Positions 39,301-49,770 of a stretch of 64,000 nt of DNA are shown here, piece after piece. Location: the NCBI RefSeq assembly GCF_958298935.1, contig NC_084943.1, positions 1,064,001-1,128,000 on the forward strand. The letters are read 5' to 3'. The notes below the pieces were generated by a model. It did no database searches and was not told where the DNA came from. It saw only the letters and a list, made by a program, of their open reading frames with translations. Source of the stretch: Phragmites australis. Taxonomy: Eukaryota; Streptophyta; Magnoliopsida; Poales; Poaceae. How positions within the stretch are numbered: the first letter of the stretch is position 1; each line of letters begins with the position of its first letter. The position numbers and the translations under genes are program-made.

Positions 39301-40328
39301 AAAGGACTAGTGGGAGCGCACTTGTGTTTCTGGTCTTATATGTGGATGACATATTATTGATCAGAAATAATATTCCAATGCTCGATGCTGTCAAATCTTC
39401 ATTGCAAAAGAGTTTTTCAATGAAAGATTTAGGAGAGGCAGCATACATATTGGGCATAAAGATCTATAGAGATAGGTCGAAAAGACTAATCGGATTAAGC
39501 CAGAGCACGTACATTGACAAGATATTGAATCGGTTCAATATGCAAGATTCCAAGAAAGGTTTCTTGCCAATGTCACATGGCATCACTCTCAGCAAGAATC
39601 AATGTCCTAAGACATCTGATGAGCTCGAGAGGATGAGTACGATCCCGTATGCTTCTGCTATCGGGTCCATCATGTATGCTATATTTTGTACACGCCCAGA
39701 TGTCTCCTATACTCTAAGTGTTACGAGCAGATATCAATCGAGCCCAGGTGAATGTCACTGGGCTATAGTAAAGAGTATCCTCAAGTACATGAGAAGAACT
39801 AAGGATATGTTCCTAGTCTATGGAGGTGAGGAGGAGCTCGTTGTAAATGGTTACACCGATGCTAGCTTCCAAACCGACAAGGACGACTCGAGATCGCAGT
39901 CTGGTTTTGTGTTCTGCCTCAATGGAGGTGCGGTGAGTTGGAAGAGTTCCAAGCAAGAAACGGTTGCTGATTCCACAACGGAGGCCGAGTATATCGCAGC
40001 TTCGGAAGCTGCAAAAGAGGCTGTTTGGATCAGAAAATTTGTTTCTGAGTTGGGTGTGGTCCCTAGTGCGTCCAGTCCAATGGACCTCTATTGTGACAAT
40101 AGTGGTGCCATTGCACAAGCCAAGGAGCCTAGGTCGCACCAGAAGTCCAAGCACATACTTCGGCGCTATCACCTCATTCGAGAGATTATTGATAGAGGTG
40201 ATGTAAAGATATGCAATGTGCACACGGATTCGAATATTGCTGATCCGTTGACGAAGCCTCTCCCACAGCCCAAGCATGAGGCACACTTGAGCTCTATGGG
40301 TATTAGATACTTGCGGGATAGACTCTAG
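36366..40328 (+). CDS. Intact Copia gag-pol polyprotein, 1,320 residues
   Basis: One uninterrupted frame encodes, in order: Gag (about 1-240; LRSILEKEKLSGTNFIDWYR), a zinc knuckle CHHCHKTGHWRRNC (about 253-266), an aspartic protease with D304 in WVFDTGS, the integrase zinc region (HCRLGH near 440, CESCLLGK), the integrase core with D501, D564 and E600 (35-residue D-E spacing), reverse transcriptase (KARLVAKGFRQ, then YVDD at 992-995), and RNase H (about 1160-1300; TEAEYIAASEAAKEAVW). The order integrase before RT defines Copia. Key residues are present, so it may be active. One oddity is LLIRNN after YVDD, where G is more usual than R. Translation should begin at the ATG at 36366, the first to open the long frame. 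Confidence 0.96.
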   Translation: MAPAASNTSSFNLRSILEKEKLSGTNFIDWYRNLRIVLKQEKKEYVLEVPYPDEPADNAPAADRRAYEKHTNDSLDVSCLMLACMSSELQKQYENRDAHDMIVGLRGMFENQARAERYNTSKSLFACRLTEGSPVSPHVIKMIGYIESLEKLGFPLSPELATDVILQSLPASFEPFILNFHMNCMEKSMAELHGMLKTAEESIKKSSSHVMMVQKDSKKRKRKDKAKTSDEISSSKPKPVGKPKASPAASDTCHHCHKTGHWRRNCKLYLEELKKKKGSKTSSSGINVIEINLATRPDDSWVFDTGSMIHTCKSLQGLKRTRKCARGELDARVGNGAKVAALAVGVYSLSLPSGLVLELNNCYYIPALGKNIISSSCLEEDGYEFIIKNKCCSIFLNGMLYGNCPLVNGLYILDLEDITIYNIDTKKPRLNDLNPTFVWHCRLGHINEKRMQKLHKDGLLHSFNFESFDTCESCLLGKMTKTPFTGRSERTNELLALVHTDVCGPMSSTARGGFQYFITFTDDFSRYGYIYLMRHKSESFEKFKEFQNEVQNHIGKTIKFLRSDRGGEYLSHEFGDHLRQCGIVPQLTPPGTPQWNGVSERRNRTLLDMVRSMMRQSDLPLSFWGYALETAAFTLNRVPSKAVERTPYEIWTGKRPGLSFLKIWGCEAYVKRLSSDKLTPKSDKCFFVGYPRETKGYYFYNREEGKVFVARNGVFLEKEFLAKRVSGSTVQLEEIREPLESVSAPIEPQLGMQDVAEPVVETPAPRRSERFSRAPERFMFLTTGQRDILLLDNDEPKTYSEAMVGPDSEKWLGAMRSELESMRENQVWNLVDPPDGVKTIECKWVFKKKIDVDGNVHIYKARLVAKGFRQIQGVDYDETFSPVAMLKSIRILLAIAAYFDYEIWQMDVKTAFLNGNLSEDVYMTQPEGFVNPKNAGKICKLQKSIYGLKQASRSWNLRFDEVIKGFGFIKNEEEPCVYKRTSGSALVFLVLYVDDILLIRNNIPMLDAVKSSLQKSFSMKDLGEAAYILGIKIYRDRSKRLIGLSQSTYIDKILNRFNMQDSKKGFLPMSHGITLSKNQCPKTSDELERMSTIPYASAIGSIMYAIFCTRPDVSYTLSVTSRYQSSPGECHWAIVKSILKYMRRTKDMFLVYGGEEELVVNGYTDASFQTDKDDSRSQSGFVFCLNGGAVSWKSSKQETVADSTTEAEYIAASEAAKEAVWIRKFVSELGVVPSASSPMDLYCDNSGAIAQAKEPRSHQKSKHILRRYHLIREIIDRGDVKICNVHTDSNIADPLTKPLPQPKHEAHLSSMGIRYLRDRL

Positions 40329-41242
40329 TGCATGTGAGAGAATGTGTTCTGTCTATGCTAATGTACTTTTGGATAATTGTTATCTGGTTCCATGAATAAT
40401 TATCATTTACATTGATCAGCAAGTATGTGACTTGTTTGTGAAACTCTTTGTTTTTATGATGTTATTCTAAATAGTCCCTAATCTCATATCATTGTGTGGG
40501 ACAATAATGATTTATAGATTAGCACATTTGACTGAATGATGATCATGTTTCACGGATCATAGATATGGAGATATCAAATCAGTAATGTGGACACATGTTA
40601 GAGAACATGATGTTGGATAGACCCACCCTGAGATACTGCTGGGATTGTTATTTTTAATGTGCCATCAGTTGTTATCTCAAATGGTGTACCTACAGAATCC
40701 TTTGACCTGAGATCATCATTGATTCCAGAATGTGTAGTAACACACTTAGGAGCTTCCAAACGCTATTCCGTAACTGGGTAGTTATAAAGGTTGCTTTCGG
40801 GTATGTTATGAAACATGTCGTGGGATGTGAGTGATCAAGATGGAATTTACCCCTCCTAAATAACGGGAGAGATATCTCTGGGCCCCTCGAGGTAGTTGGA
40901 TTGGAAAGTGCATGGCCATGCCAATGTGATTAAAGAGTTAATCATGGTGAATCCACTACTTGATCGAGTGAATGGTCGAGCTATCACAAGGGTGGCACGA
41001 ATCTCGCCTTGAGCTTGACTGGTATCGTGTGGTAAAGGGATTGGTGCATGAGTATATCAAGGTTCAGCCGATATGATCTTTGTGTGCATTCGGGAGTCAA
41101 TATGTCCTGCTAGGTACCGCTATTGACTTGCAATTCGGAAAAGGGTTTCCGGATAGCGGCCGTTTACACATGAACCTAACGGGTCACACACTTAAGGGGA
41201 TGGAATATAAAACTTGTGCTGACTCTAGTGCAAGTGGGAGAT
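40329..41242 (+). other. 3' untranslated tail and polypurine tract of the Copia element
   Basis: A 914-bp non-coding tail follows the stop. It ends AAGTGGGAGAT directly before the 3' LTR, a plausible plus-strand primer (polypurine tract). No extra ORF was recognised. Confidence 0.7.
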
Positions 41243-41799
41243 TGTTGGTAATATGCCCTAGAGGCGATCGAGTTTGCGGATTGGATCTGCTAATGGGCTT
41301 TAATATTGATTAAAGGACCATTAGGGTTTAGAGTCATAATGGGTTTTAATGTTGATTAAAGGCCCATTAGCGTGCTCTATATAAGAATAGGCAGGGGCCA
41401 AGGCGCATAGTGTTCTTCAGAAACCCTAGCCGCCTCCTATTCCCGAACTCCCTTCGAAACCCTAGCCGGGCGCGCGGTGCTAGCACACCGGCGCACGGCG
41501 ATTCCATCCTTGTACGTGTGGATACCGTGGAGGCGCTGCTACTATTGCGGTGCTGATCTGCTCGGGAGTACTCGGGACGTACCCGCGAGTACTCGGAAGG
41601 TGCTCGGGACGTGCTCGGGACGAGGTTGACGATCGACTACTTGACGCGCACGACGTTGAATTGGTCTGCTCCAACTCTTCTTCCGCTGCACTGCTCGTCA
41701 AGTGGTAACGATTCATGATCCCCTACTCGCATGGCTTCCTGGTTGAATGCGGTAGAGAAAATTTATTTTGTGCTAGCGTAGCCTACCCGCAACCCTTCA
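41243..41799 (+). repeat. Copia 3' LTR
   Basis: Same length as the 5' LTR, with about five differences by eye (early G/A and C/T changes near 41294, 41305 and 41342, and two near 41645-41660). It ends CCCTTCA, after which CACTA-derived coding sequence begins without a duplication. Confidence 0.95.
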
Positions 41800-44450
41800 C
41801 TTATAATGTGAAGATCCGTAATAACGATATACCCATGGCATCAAGGTTGAAGAGGTCATATAAGTCATTGAAACCCACAAAGAAGTAGCTATCTTCAGTT
41901 AAGAAGTGACGTTGTTTGTACTGTACGACTATGGATTGAGCTTTGGTGTCTCTACAAGTCTGCATGTAGTAATTATGCAGCTCGACACATGCTTGTCCCA
42001 CCCTTGTTAGGTCATCTGCCGTCATCAAGGGCTTTCCATATTGGAATTTCTTGTGCGCACTAGTCCATGCTTTTTCAATGTCTGTGGACTTCTTCTCTGG
42101 TACAAAGGCCTTCTACTTCTTCGGTAGGTGCTTCTTATAGCCTTCCTTCCTGGCTCCCTTTTCCTTCTTCTTTAGGCTCTTTGGGGGAGCCGGAATTGGA
42201 GATGGATGCGAGGCTACCGGATACGGAGGAGAAGGTAGTGAAGCCGGTTTCTTTGGAGGAGGAGAAGGCAATGAAGCCGCCTTCTTTGGAAGTGAGGGGC
42301 ACGATGGCGGTGCACATGAAGCTCGTCCAGATTGAGATGCATTGGAGACCATGATGCCACCCCTCTTCCATTGAATCATTTGACGAAGAGCTTCACCCAG
42401 AATTGTGACTTTATCATTGGGAGGGGGGTGGGGAGGTGGTGGCTCCAACATGTGATCAGTGACATTGCTATGTACCATGTCCACCATAACTATGGCATAG
42501 TCAGCACGTATCAGGACCGTATGTAAGATATAGATGTCTGGAAGCACTTGGCCCCTTGCAACCTCCATTTGATAACCCACCAGGCCCGATTACAAGGCTG
42601 CATGGTGTGGGCCCTTCTAGTAGGTCGATCGTATCCAGCTCAGTCACGTCGGCTACTTGTTGATCAACCTCCTTGGAAGCACAACTACTCTTCCATGTAG
42701 TTTTGGGGCTAGCTTCCTCTGGGATGAAAATCTCTATTCCTCGTGCTGCAAGCGTTTGCATGATGTTTGCATAAACTTTCTGGGTGATATTCTATGTCAA
42801 TGCATCCACGTCCATTGCACCCGACCTCTTCCTCTTCTTGTACATTCCAAGGTCTTCGGGAAAGCCATATTTCTAGCCCTGGGAACTGGATACACCTCGC
42901 ACTTGACCTGGGCGCTCCGGGTTTCCCAGCGCCGTCGAGAGAACATCATGTTCCCTGACCCTGGTGAAAGAACATTAGCTAGCTTAGACTGCCTTTTCTT
43001 TTACTTTTTCTACAATTGACTGGGTTTTGCTATTTTTCTAAATGTGATTTGTTCACTTTCGGACAGCTCACCCCTTGCATGCAAATATGATTGCGATCAT
43101 CACGGGAATTGCAACCAAGGATTCTCGCGGCCTTCTTTGGCTAACTTTTCATCCTTTGCCTATCATTTCACCATTTTCCCCACGTACCCGATTGCACCGA
43201 TCCTGTGGTTGTGCTTGTTCCTAGATCGAAGCTGTTTTTTCTCCTCACTCTCCTTTTTGAACTGCTCTGAGTTCTTTATTTGCACAAAAGCTTTCCAATC
43301 TTCTGCTTTCAAGTGCTTGTAGGGGTGCCACCCCTTTAGCCATTTACCGGTTAACAAGCTTGCTCTTAAAGCTTCGGTGAAGTTTCACGATTGCTTTCAT
43401 TGCTACTTTGATCGTGGCATTCGTTTGACGCTCACTCATGTTTTCAGGGTACTCTAGATACTCTTTGATGTCATTATCGAACAAGTCCCACTTCGTCACT
43501 GAGGTCATCGAACTTAGTCATTATTGGCACCCTCTCCCGAGCAATGAGCCCTGCGACCCTCTGGAATCTATTCAAGACCTTTTCATATGTAGGCAGCCCG
43601 TCCGCATCGATTCCCATGACGATAACCTTGTCAGTCGGCCACTGTGTTTGTGTCCTTGGCTTTCGGGCTCGTGCACCACTACCAGCTGTCTGACTTGGAG
43701 AGTGCACTTCCTCACAGCCATGTGACGGGTCAGAGGATGCTGTCGAAGATGCGTTGGGAGTGGAAGGTTGTAGCGCAGATGATCGATGCGAAGATCTTTG
43801 CACCCTCTAGATAGAAAACAAGGGAAGTTGACATAAACAAAAAAATATTTCTCCATTTAAGAAATATAAAATTCTCAATACCTCTTTGGCAAGATCGTAG
43901 TCGGGGCTACTTACCCGACGTCAGCTCTCCCGATCGCATGGAATAGGGCTCGGGCTATGCCACGAGCGCTCGCTTTTGCTGCTATCGAAGGAGGACGACG
44001 GGTGTGGGTTTGGGCTCCTATCTGACCTTCTGCTTGCATCTGCCCCATCTTGTGCCGGGGTGCCCTCTAGTGTGAGCATCCTATGTGCTTGTGGTTTCTT
44101 AGGGGTGACAGTCCTCTTCTGCCCTATGGTATTTAATCGACCACTAGATTATTGTTTACCTAGAAAACAACAAGTGGACAGGTTGCTAAAATTATATCTC
44201 AGATGCTCACTAAACCAAGCAAGTTCTGTCATATCTCATATAACTTTTGTGTATCAGAAAAATGATTTCAGACTATTACAGGTAAATGCCTATATAATCT
44301 TTAATATTTGGAACAATACACATTTATAGATTGCAGAATTGAAGGCGGTCTCTTTACATGTACTATAACTATAGTGTGTGGAAGAGGAATTGAAGGAGAG
44401 AAACGGCAAGGATCACATGGCTGATCTTGTTGATCTGTCCACCTTTATCA
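41800..44450 (-). mobile_element. CACTA (En/Spm-type) fragment 1
   Basis: The fragment carries a TNPA-type gene on the minus strand, cut at its 3' side by the Copia junction at 41799 and giving way to Copia remnants near 44.5 kb on the other side. It closely parallels the TNPA region of the second CACTA element (54.25-54.79 kb): the two can be followed phrase by phrase from 43800 to 44160. Neither terminal repeat is seen. Confidence 0.75.
41801..44130 (-). pseudogene. TNPA-like transposase pseudogene (Transposase_24 family, Ulp1-like C-terminus)
   Basis: From the right, the minus strand encodes an N-terminal ADASRRSDRSPNPHPSSS segment, ending in DLAKE before a probable intron, then RTQTQWPTDKVIVMGIDADGLP (about 43630) and DWKAFVQIKNSEQFKKESEE (about 43280), typical of plant En/Spm TNPA-type proteins. 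Near 41801-42028 the FVGFNDLYDLFNLDAMGISLL stretch is the start of the protease-like (Ulp1-type) C-terminal part. The sibling's start codon is ATA here, stops interrupt several blocks, and the end is missing. TNPA proteins bind subterminal repeats and help the TNP2 transposase. Exon borders are uncertain. Confidence 0.65.
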
Positions 44451-44527
44451 AATTTTCACATGCACTATTTGTAGTTCATTAACAGATAAAATAATATTAA
44501 TTTTTATAAAGGGCCACTGGCAAATCT

Positions 44528-45461
44528 TGTGCATGTTGTAGTCGTGGTCGCTGTCCTCCCTCTTCTTGAGCTTGGGGCAGTCCGCCTTGAAGTAGGTAGT
44601 GTCACCACACTCAAAGTAGGTACGAGGACCACCCCTCCTCCGGTCTCGACGGTTGTTGTAGAAGCGGGTGAACTTCTTCACAATCAGCGCAAGGTCCTCA
44701 TCATCTACTGCGTCCACCTGCTCCTCTGTAACAGAAACCAAGAAATACAAAGCAAATCCACTTGATGAAATGTTAGCACAAGAAAAGCCAGCTGCAGACT
44801 GATTGCCACCACCAGATCCGGAAACCAACGCCATGTTCTGAGGCAGGGGGTTTTCGAGATCGACTCGAGCCGCCTTGGCTATCTCTGTGAACTTGAGCTT
44901 GCTGAAGAGCTCATCACAAGTCAACGTGTCGTAACTTGGAAACTCTTCAATGCTCGAGATCTTCACTTCCCATATGCTACGGTCAAGAGCATAGAGAAGC
45001 TTGATCGCTCTCTCATGGTCAGAATAGGGGAAAACACCAGTTGATCAAAGATTGCTAACAATCCCATCAAAGCGAGCAAACATCGCATCCAAAGACTCTC
45101 CAGAGCCTTGCACAAACATTTGGTATTCTTGGTTGTATGTGCTTTGGCGTCTGGCCTTAATCTGATTAGTACCATCATGAAAGACACTCAGAGTAGACCA
45201 GATCTCCCGGGCTGTACAGAGGTGCTGAACCCTGTCAAACTTATTCCAACTCAGGCTTGTGAACAAAATATTTCTAGCCTTATTATTGGCCTCATACTGT
45301 TTGATTTGAACCTGAGTCGTGCGAGCAACAGGGATCTCATAGTTGGAATCAACTATTTTCCATATTACACTTCTTTGGCTTAGAAGATAAGCCTCCATGC
45401 GTACCTTCCAGTACGAAAAATCACGGCTATCAAACAGGGGAATCTTCCCACTTCTCTCCAT
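44528..45461 (-). pseudogene. Copia gag pseudogene
   Basis: The frame starts MERSGKIPLFDSRDFSYWK and continues through LDAMFARFDGIVSNL to a TGA at 45045, then stays in the same frame to about 44528. The zinc knuckle reads YFECGDTTYFKADC: its first C and its H are both Y, so two of four zinc ligands are lost. This is Gag of large Copia elements; with no pol it is a dead fragment. Confidence 0.8.
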
Positions 45462-47000
45462 GTCGCCTACGGATCACAAAGCTGGTTAAGGTCAACAAGT
45501 GATCAAATCGGCTCTGATACCAATTGTAGGAACGAGAACGACGACTAGAGGGGGGGTGAATAGGCGCCTCAACAAATTTCTTTCGAAATAGATGGCTTTT
45601 TCCTATTTCTCACCCAACGCACCTCAAAACGCTCAAGCGGAAGCAAAAAAATTAGAGAAAAAAGCAATAAGACTAGTTCCATGGTAACAAGACTCCACAG
45701 ATTGAATATGAACCATAGGTTTCATTCAAGACCATTCCGCAAAAACTCGCAACCTCCAAAGAAACTAGAGAAGATGAACACCGGACAAGGTTATCCTCCA
45801 AGATGATAGTCTAGTGACAAGGTGACTCAAGACTCGCTCAAATACATGAGTATGTGAGTGTTTAAGCCACTAGCATCAAGAAAAATAACCCTGCAAAGGT
45901 GAAAAACGCAGCTCAAAGAAAAGATCTCCGGGCAAGGAACCTCTCAAAGTTGATGATCTAGAGGCAAGTGTACTCAAGACCCATGAGCATACACTCGTAT
46001 GTGAGTTTTTATGCCTCTAGCAACAAGAAGAATGATCTCACAAGATGCTGAAATTTTAGCCCAAAAAATAAAACGAAAATCAAAACAAAAAACTGAAAAA
46101 CTTGCAAACTTGCAAAGGAACCAATAGAGAGAAACTAGAAGGAGAGGAATTTAAACATATGCAAAAACAAAAACTAAATTACTCAAAGAGGTCAGCCCTA
46201 TTTTAGACGGATTACAAAGATTTATCTCTCAAAACTCTCATCTATTACATAGGCTAAGCACTCATATTTCTCTACTCTAAAACCCTAGCTCTAAGGCTTT
46301 CAAATGGGTGACACAAGGGGGCTCAAGTGGCTGGTTCAAAACTCTCTCTAGCCCTACCCCTTTATTTATAGGTCTAGGAAACTCGGCCCTTAAATTTCCT
46401 AGCTTTTCCCTCTCTTATAGTGCACTTCTACCTACCACCGAGGGTATTTTGTTCCATTTTTTTCTCTATTCATCGGACGGCCGCGGCGTTTTCACGACTT
46501 AGCTTCGCCTCAACGCAAGCTACGCGATGATGCCACGTACTCCTCCAGTCCTCCCGCGGTTTTGAGGTCAAACCGCGAAACCGCCTGCACGCTTCTCAAA
46601 GCGTGACTCACCGTCTTGCTTACACCTTAAGCAAGCGTTTCGATGTTGACGCGTGTACTCCGTTATGCGATCCTGACTGCCGGCAAGTCTCTCCCGTTCC
46701 CGATCCCTCGGACCGCCTTGTCATTTGCACCGGCATCCTCTTCGCTTGACTTTGTTAACACGCCGTCTCCATCCGTCTTCAATGCTTTGCTTGATCTCCA
46801 CGTGTTCAGCTAGGATCACCCTTGACTCCGCCCGGTCTCCTTGATCGTCTGGCACAAAGCACTCCACTTGGTCCCCATCATCCCGCCGTCGACCGTTAAA
46901 TTACATCCATCACCTGCACACTATGAGACAAGCAAACACATATCTTCAACTCCAATTCCGATTCCAATTAGTCCATAATTATCATGCTTAAATGAAATCT
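44528..47000 (-). mobile_element. Truncated Copia remnant, minus strand (SIRE/Maximus-like LTR)
   Basis: On the minus strand the order is LTR (plus coordinates from 45525 rightwards, end unclear at about 46.9-47.1 kb), primer site TGGTATCAGAGCC (45522-45510), gag start at 45461, and loss of sequence near 44528. The LTR carries the CACCCCCCCTCTAG motif near its primer-side end, as does the solo LTR at 16473-18159. Pol and the second LTR are absent. Confidence 0.75.
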
Positions 47001-47097
47001 CAAATCAATTCAAATCACATCAAAGCTCATGCAAAACCGAAAATCATCAAACCAAATAAATAACAATATCAATCACTCATCACAAGAAAACAAAATC

Positions 47098-47877
47098 TCA
47101 TTTCAATTTGTTTCTCAGACGAAGACCAGTCATCTGAAGAAGCACACCCTGCCAGCCGGTGCGAAGGGGCCAAACCCTGACGGTGCAGAACACTTCAACG
47201 AGATCCCAAATCCCCAGCCGACGGGAGACCTTCGCCAGGATGTCGATCTTCTCGTTGGGAGCCTCTGTCAGAGCAACATCAGGCCTCCGGACGTACCAGA
47301 TCTCTTCGGCCTGGGACCGCATCTCGCAAGACTATGGGGTTTTGTGATAAAACCATAAGTCTCTCCAGTCAGTACTACAGCGGTTCCGGTACACCTTCGC
47401 AGGAACCTCAGCTGACCCGTAGGGGACAAAAGAAACGCTGCCGTATGAGGCAACGCGGTCCACCTTGTCAACTTCCAGCCTTTTCGGCTGGCAGTGGCTA
47501 TACTGTAGAGCGGTGAAGGCTGCCGAGCTGGGGATCATGTCTTCAGCCTTCCAAGCCCAGACGAACGCTGCGAGTTGAATGAGTGCGTTCGGGGTTATCT
47601 GGTGATCCTCCAAGTTGTAGCCGGACAGCACGCTCTGGAGAAACTTCGAACATGGGAAGTGTAGCCCTGCGGCAAAAAATTCCATAAAGACGACGACCTC
47701 ACCGTCCTGCGGTGTGGATTTCAGCTCGCGGAGAGAAGGCACACGTGCATCATCGGCGCTTCGGAGCCAACCACACTCCACGAGCTGGTTTCAGGTCTCC
47801 TCAGTAAATTTCGAAGCCCCGAAGATGGGGGTCGACTTGTACTTGTCGCTGGCACGCTGAAGCAGAACGTTCGACAT
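47098..47877 (-). pseudogene. Antisense ORF of a Gypsy element (Transposase_28-like), broken
   Basis: Starting at 47877 (MSNVLLQRASDKYKS), one frame runs through GEVVVFMEFFAAGLHFPCSKFLQSVL and LTPNALIQLAAFVWA-like positions (ITPNALIQLAAFVWA) to WRDLWFYHKTP, with TGA at 47791 and TAG at 47332, and ends at 47098. The FFAAGL-FP and TPNA-FVWA pattern is shared with the antisense ORFs at 33.4 and 62.0 kb but the sequence is much diverged, so it belongs to a different element family. The coiled-coil half is absent. Confidence 0.65.
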
Positions 47878-48510
47878 GGTGTCTAGGAAAAGGCGAGGTG
47901 GAGATGGTGGACAGGAAAAGGTAATGCGGAGATGGTGGACAGGAAAAGGCGATGCGAAGACGGTGGACAGCATCGAAGAGATCGCCGAGAGACAGGCGAA
48001 GGGGCTGAGCGCGAGTAGGAATCAAGGATGTGGGATATGACACTGCCGGGGCAGACGGGGTAGGATCCCTTTTATACACCGCGCGATGAGCGCACAGGAA
48101 CATCGGGTGGCGTGCATGGAGTACGAGTGGAAGCCTGACACCTGTCAAAAATAAAATCTGGATTCTTGGAATTCTTCCTGGTGTTGACTTCGGCCGTCCG
48201 AATCGGACTAAAACCGCGAAGGGACCACTGTTGGTACTGATCCCACATCAGCTACCCACCTCCGTGGATTTTGTCCATATCAATCAACCATAGGTAAATT
48301 GACAATAATAATATGTTGAGGTTATTTTGTAGGAATTGAGTCGAAGGGTGGATGAAGCTTAAGAGTGGGCTCAAAGGCTTAGACCCCTGCCTCGAAGGGC
48401 TGAAGACATGGGCGGGTCCGAAGGGCCGATGAACGCGAAGCAAAGGTCTCTGACTCAGTCGATGAAGCAAACTTGAGTAGTTGCGGGATGACTATAAGTA
48501 CTCTCCATCT
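47098..48510 (+). mobile_element. 3' portion of another Ty3/Gypsy element with antisense ORF
   Basis: An antisense ORF (47877-47098) is followed by 350 bp of non-coding DNA and then TGTTGGTACTGATCCCACATC at 48232, preceded by a purine-rich GAAGGGACCAC, which looks like a polypurine tract and the start of a 3' LTR. The right end of that LTR is unclear (about 48.5 kb, just before a MITE). The 5' part of the element is missing. Confidence 0.5.
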
Positions 48511-48545
48511 TATTGATGAAGTGATAATAAATATTAATTAAAAAT

Positions 48546-48806
48546 ACAACTCTTTCTGTTAAAAATAATAGGTGTATTTCTTTTTAGAAAAGTCAAACTT
48601 TGTGTACTTTGATTAACGTTTAATTAAATTATACGAATGTCTAGTGTATAAAAGTTATACAACTAGGTTCACAATTCAAAATAATTTCATACTATATAGG
48701 TTCTGTAGCTATAAATGATATATTTTGTGAGAAACCTTAGTCAAAATCCAACTTCGAAGACCGAGCTCAAAAGAAATATGCCTACTATTTCTAAATGGAG
48801 TGAGTA
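48546..48806. mobile_element. Stowaway-like MITE, copy 2
   Basis: This matches the element at 6300-6546 along its length, including CTAGTGTATAAAAGTTATAC and a terminal TAAATGGAGTGAGTA resembling a decayed GAACGGAGGGAGTA end. It lies directly to the left of the CACTA terminus at 48821. Confidence 0.65.
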
Positions 48807-48862
48807 AATTACTGTATTAACACTACTATAGAAACTATTTCTAGAGTCGGTTCATAACCGGT

Positions 48863-49455
48863 TGTTGGGGATCATCTCCCACCATTCCCGTACTCGAAGA
48901 CAACTGCGAAGTTAGTTGGAGGTGCTACGTGATAGCTGTCATGCTGGTTGCATCTTCTTCTCGCCAGATTGACGCATGCGAAGCGTCCAAGCATCTTGCT
49001 CTCGCCGGATTGGCGCACGCGAAGGCTGATTGATCTCGATCAGCGGGCGAAGCCCCGATTCGCGCCCTGCGTCCTTCGGACCATGCGAAGACACGACCAG
49101 GTCTTCGCCAGGAGGCGACGAAGGCAGCTTGTCAGGTGGTCGAACCAAGAGGGCTTCGATATCCTTCGGTTGGACGATCAGCTTGACAGTGGGCCCAATT
49201 GCCCTGGGCACTGCTGTAATTATGGGATCATGCTTTTGTACCATATTACCCCCGGATATTCCGGGAATGTAGCAGGTTAGGGGGTAATATATGTAAACTG
49301 GGCTCGTGATCGCCGGATACGGGCTATAAATAGAGCCATAGTGTAACCGTGAAAGGTAATCAAAAATTGTTCTACTTCCAGTACACGTCACTATAAGGGA
49401 CCTTCGCCACTTCCACCCCCGAAGGTCCACCTTGTCTGGGACTTCGATCCCAACA
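48863..49455 (+). mobile_element. Solo LTR (593 bp) in the CACTA terminus
   Basis: Starts TGTTGGGG and ends CCCAACA, flanked by CCGGT (48858-48862) and CTGGT (49456-49460), a 5-bp duplication with one change. A TATA-like CTATAAATAG at about 49324 sets the plus orientation. No internal region is present. Confidence 0.75.
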
Positions 49456-49545
49456 CTGGTTTTCACATGCGTTTAGCGCAACTTCCTGTGATCTAAGGCA
49501 TGTAGAAATGAACGATTTTCACAGACGCAAAATAGACCGCATATG

Positions 49546-49770
49546 AAAATCTATTTCCACAGGTGTCTCCTTAAGAGAACCAACTGTGGAAATGTTTTTC
49601 ACAAGTGGTTCTCTTAAGGAGCCGCCTGTGGAAAACGATTTCCGCAGGCGGTTCCTTAAGTGAACCGCCTGTGGAAATAGATTTTTATAGGCGACGCACT
49701 TTAGCGTCCGCATGTAGATAGATAGATTTTCACAAGCGGGTTACTTTAAGGAACCGTCTGTGGAAATATA
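49546..49770. repeat. Subterminal palindromic repeats of CACTA element 2
   Basis: Four units of about 40 bp (about 49553-49592, 49595-49635, 49638-49678 and 49728-49769) each read TTTCCACAGG-like, then TTCCTTAAG in the centre, then CCGCCTGTGGAAA, so each is nearly its own reverse complement. A degenerate fifth lies between the last two. CACTA subterminal repeats are the binding sites of TNPA-type proteins. Confidence 0.85.

Larger units (their letters stand above)
34361..41799 (+). mobile_element. Full-length Copia retrotransposon (Angela/BARE-like)
   Basis: Two 557-bp LTRs (34361-34917 and 41243-41799) flank a tRNA-Met-type primer site, a 1.4-kb leader, one intact polyprotein ORF and a 0.9-kb tail with a purine run before the 3' LTR. 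By eye the LTRs differ at about five positions (about 1%), so the insertion is young. The LTR start TGTTGGTAATATGCCCTAGAGG and the Gag type resemble Angela/BARE-1/RIRE1 elements. The flanks disagree: CTCGG on the left (Gypsy LTR) and CTTAT on the right (CACTA DNA), so no target duplication is seen. Confidence 0.95.

Noticed and set aside
45510..45522. Possible tRNA gene at the TGGTATCAGAGCC reverse complement
   Set aside because: It is only a primer-binding site; no cloverleaf surrounds it. The same holds at 34919 and about 20620.
48939..49466. A 175-codon minus-strand frame
   Set aside because: It lies within the 593-bp solo LTR and has no domain.
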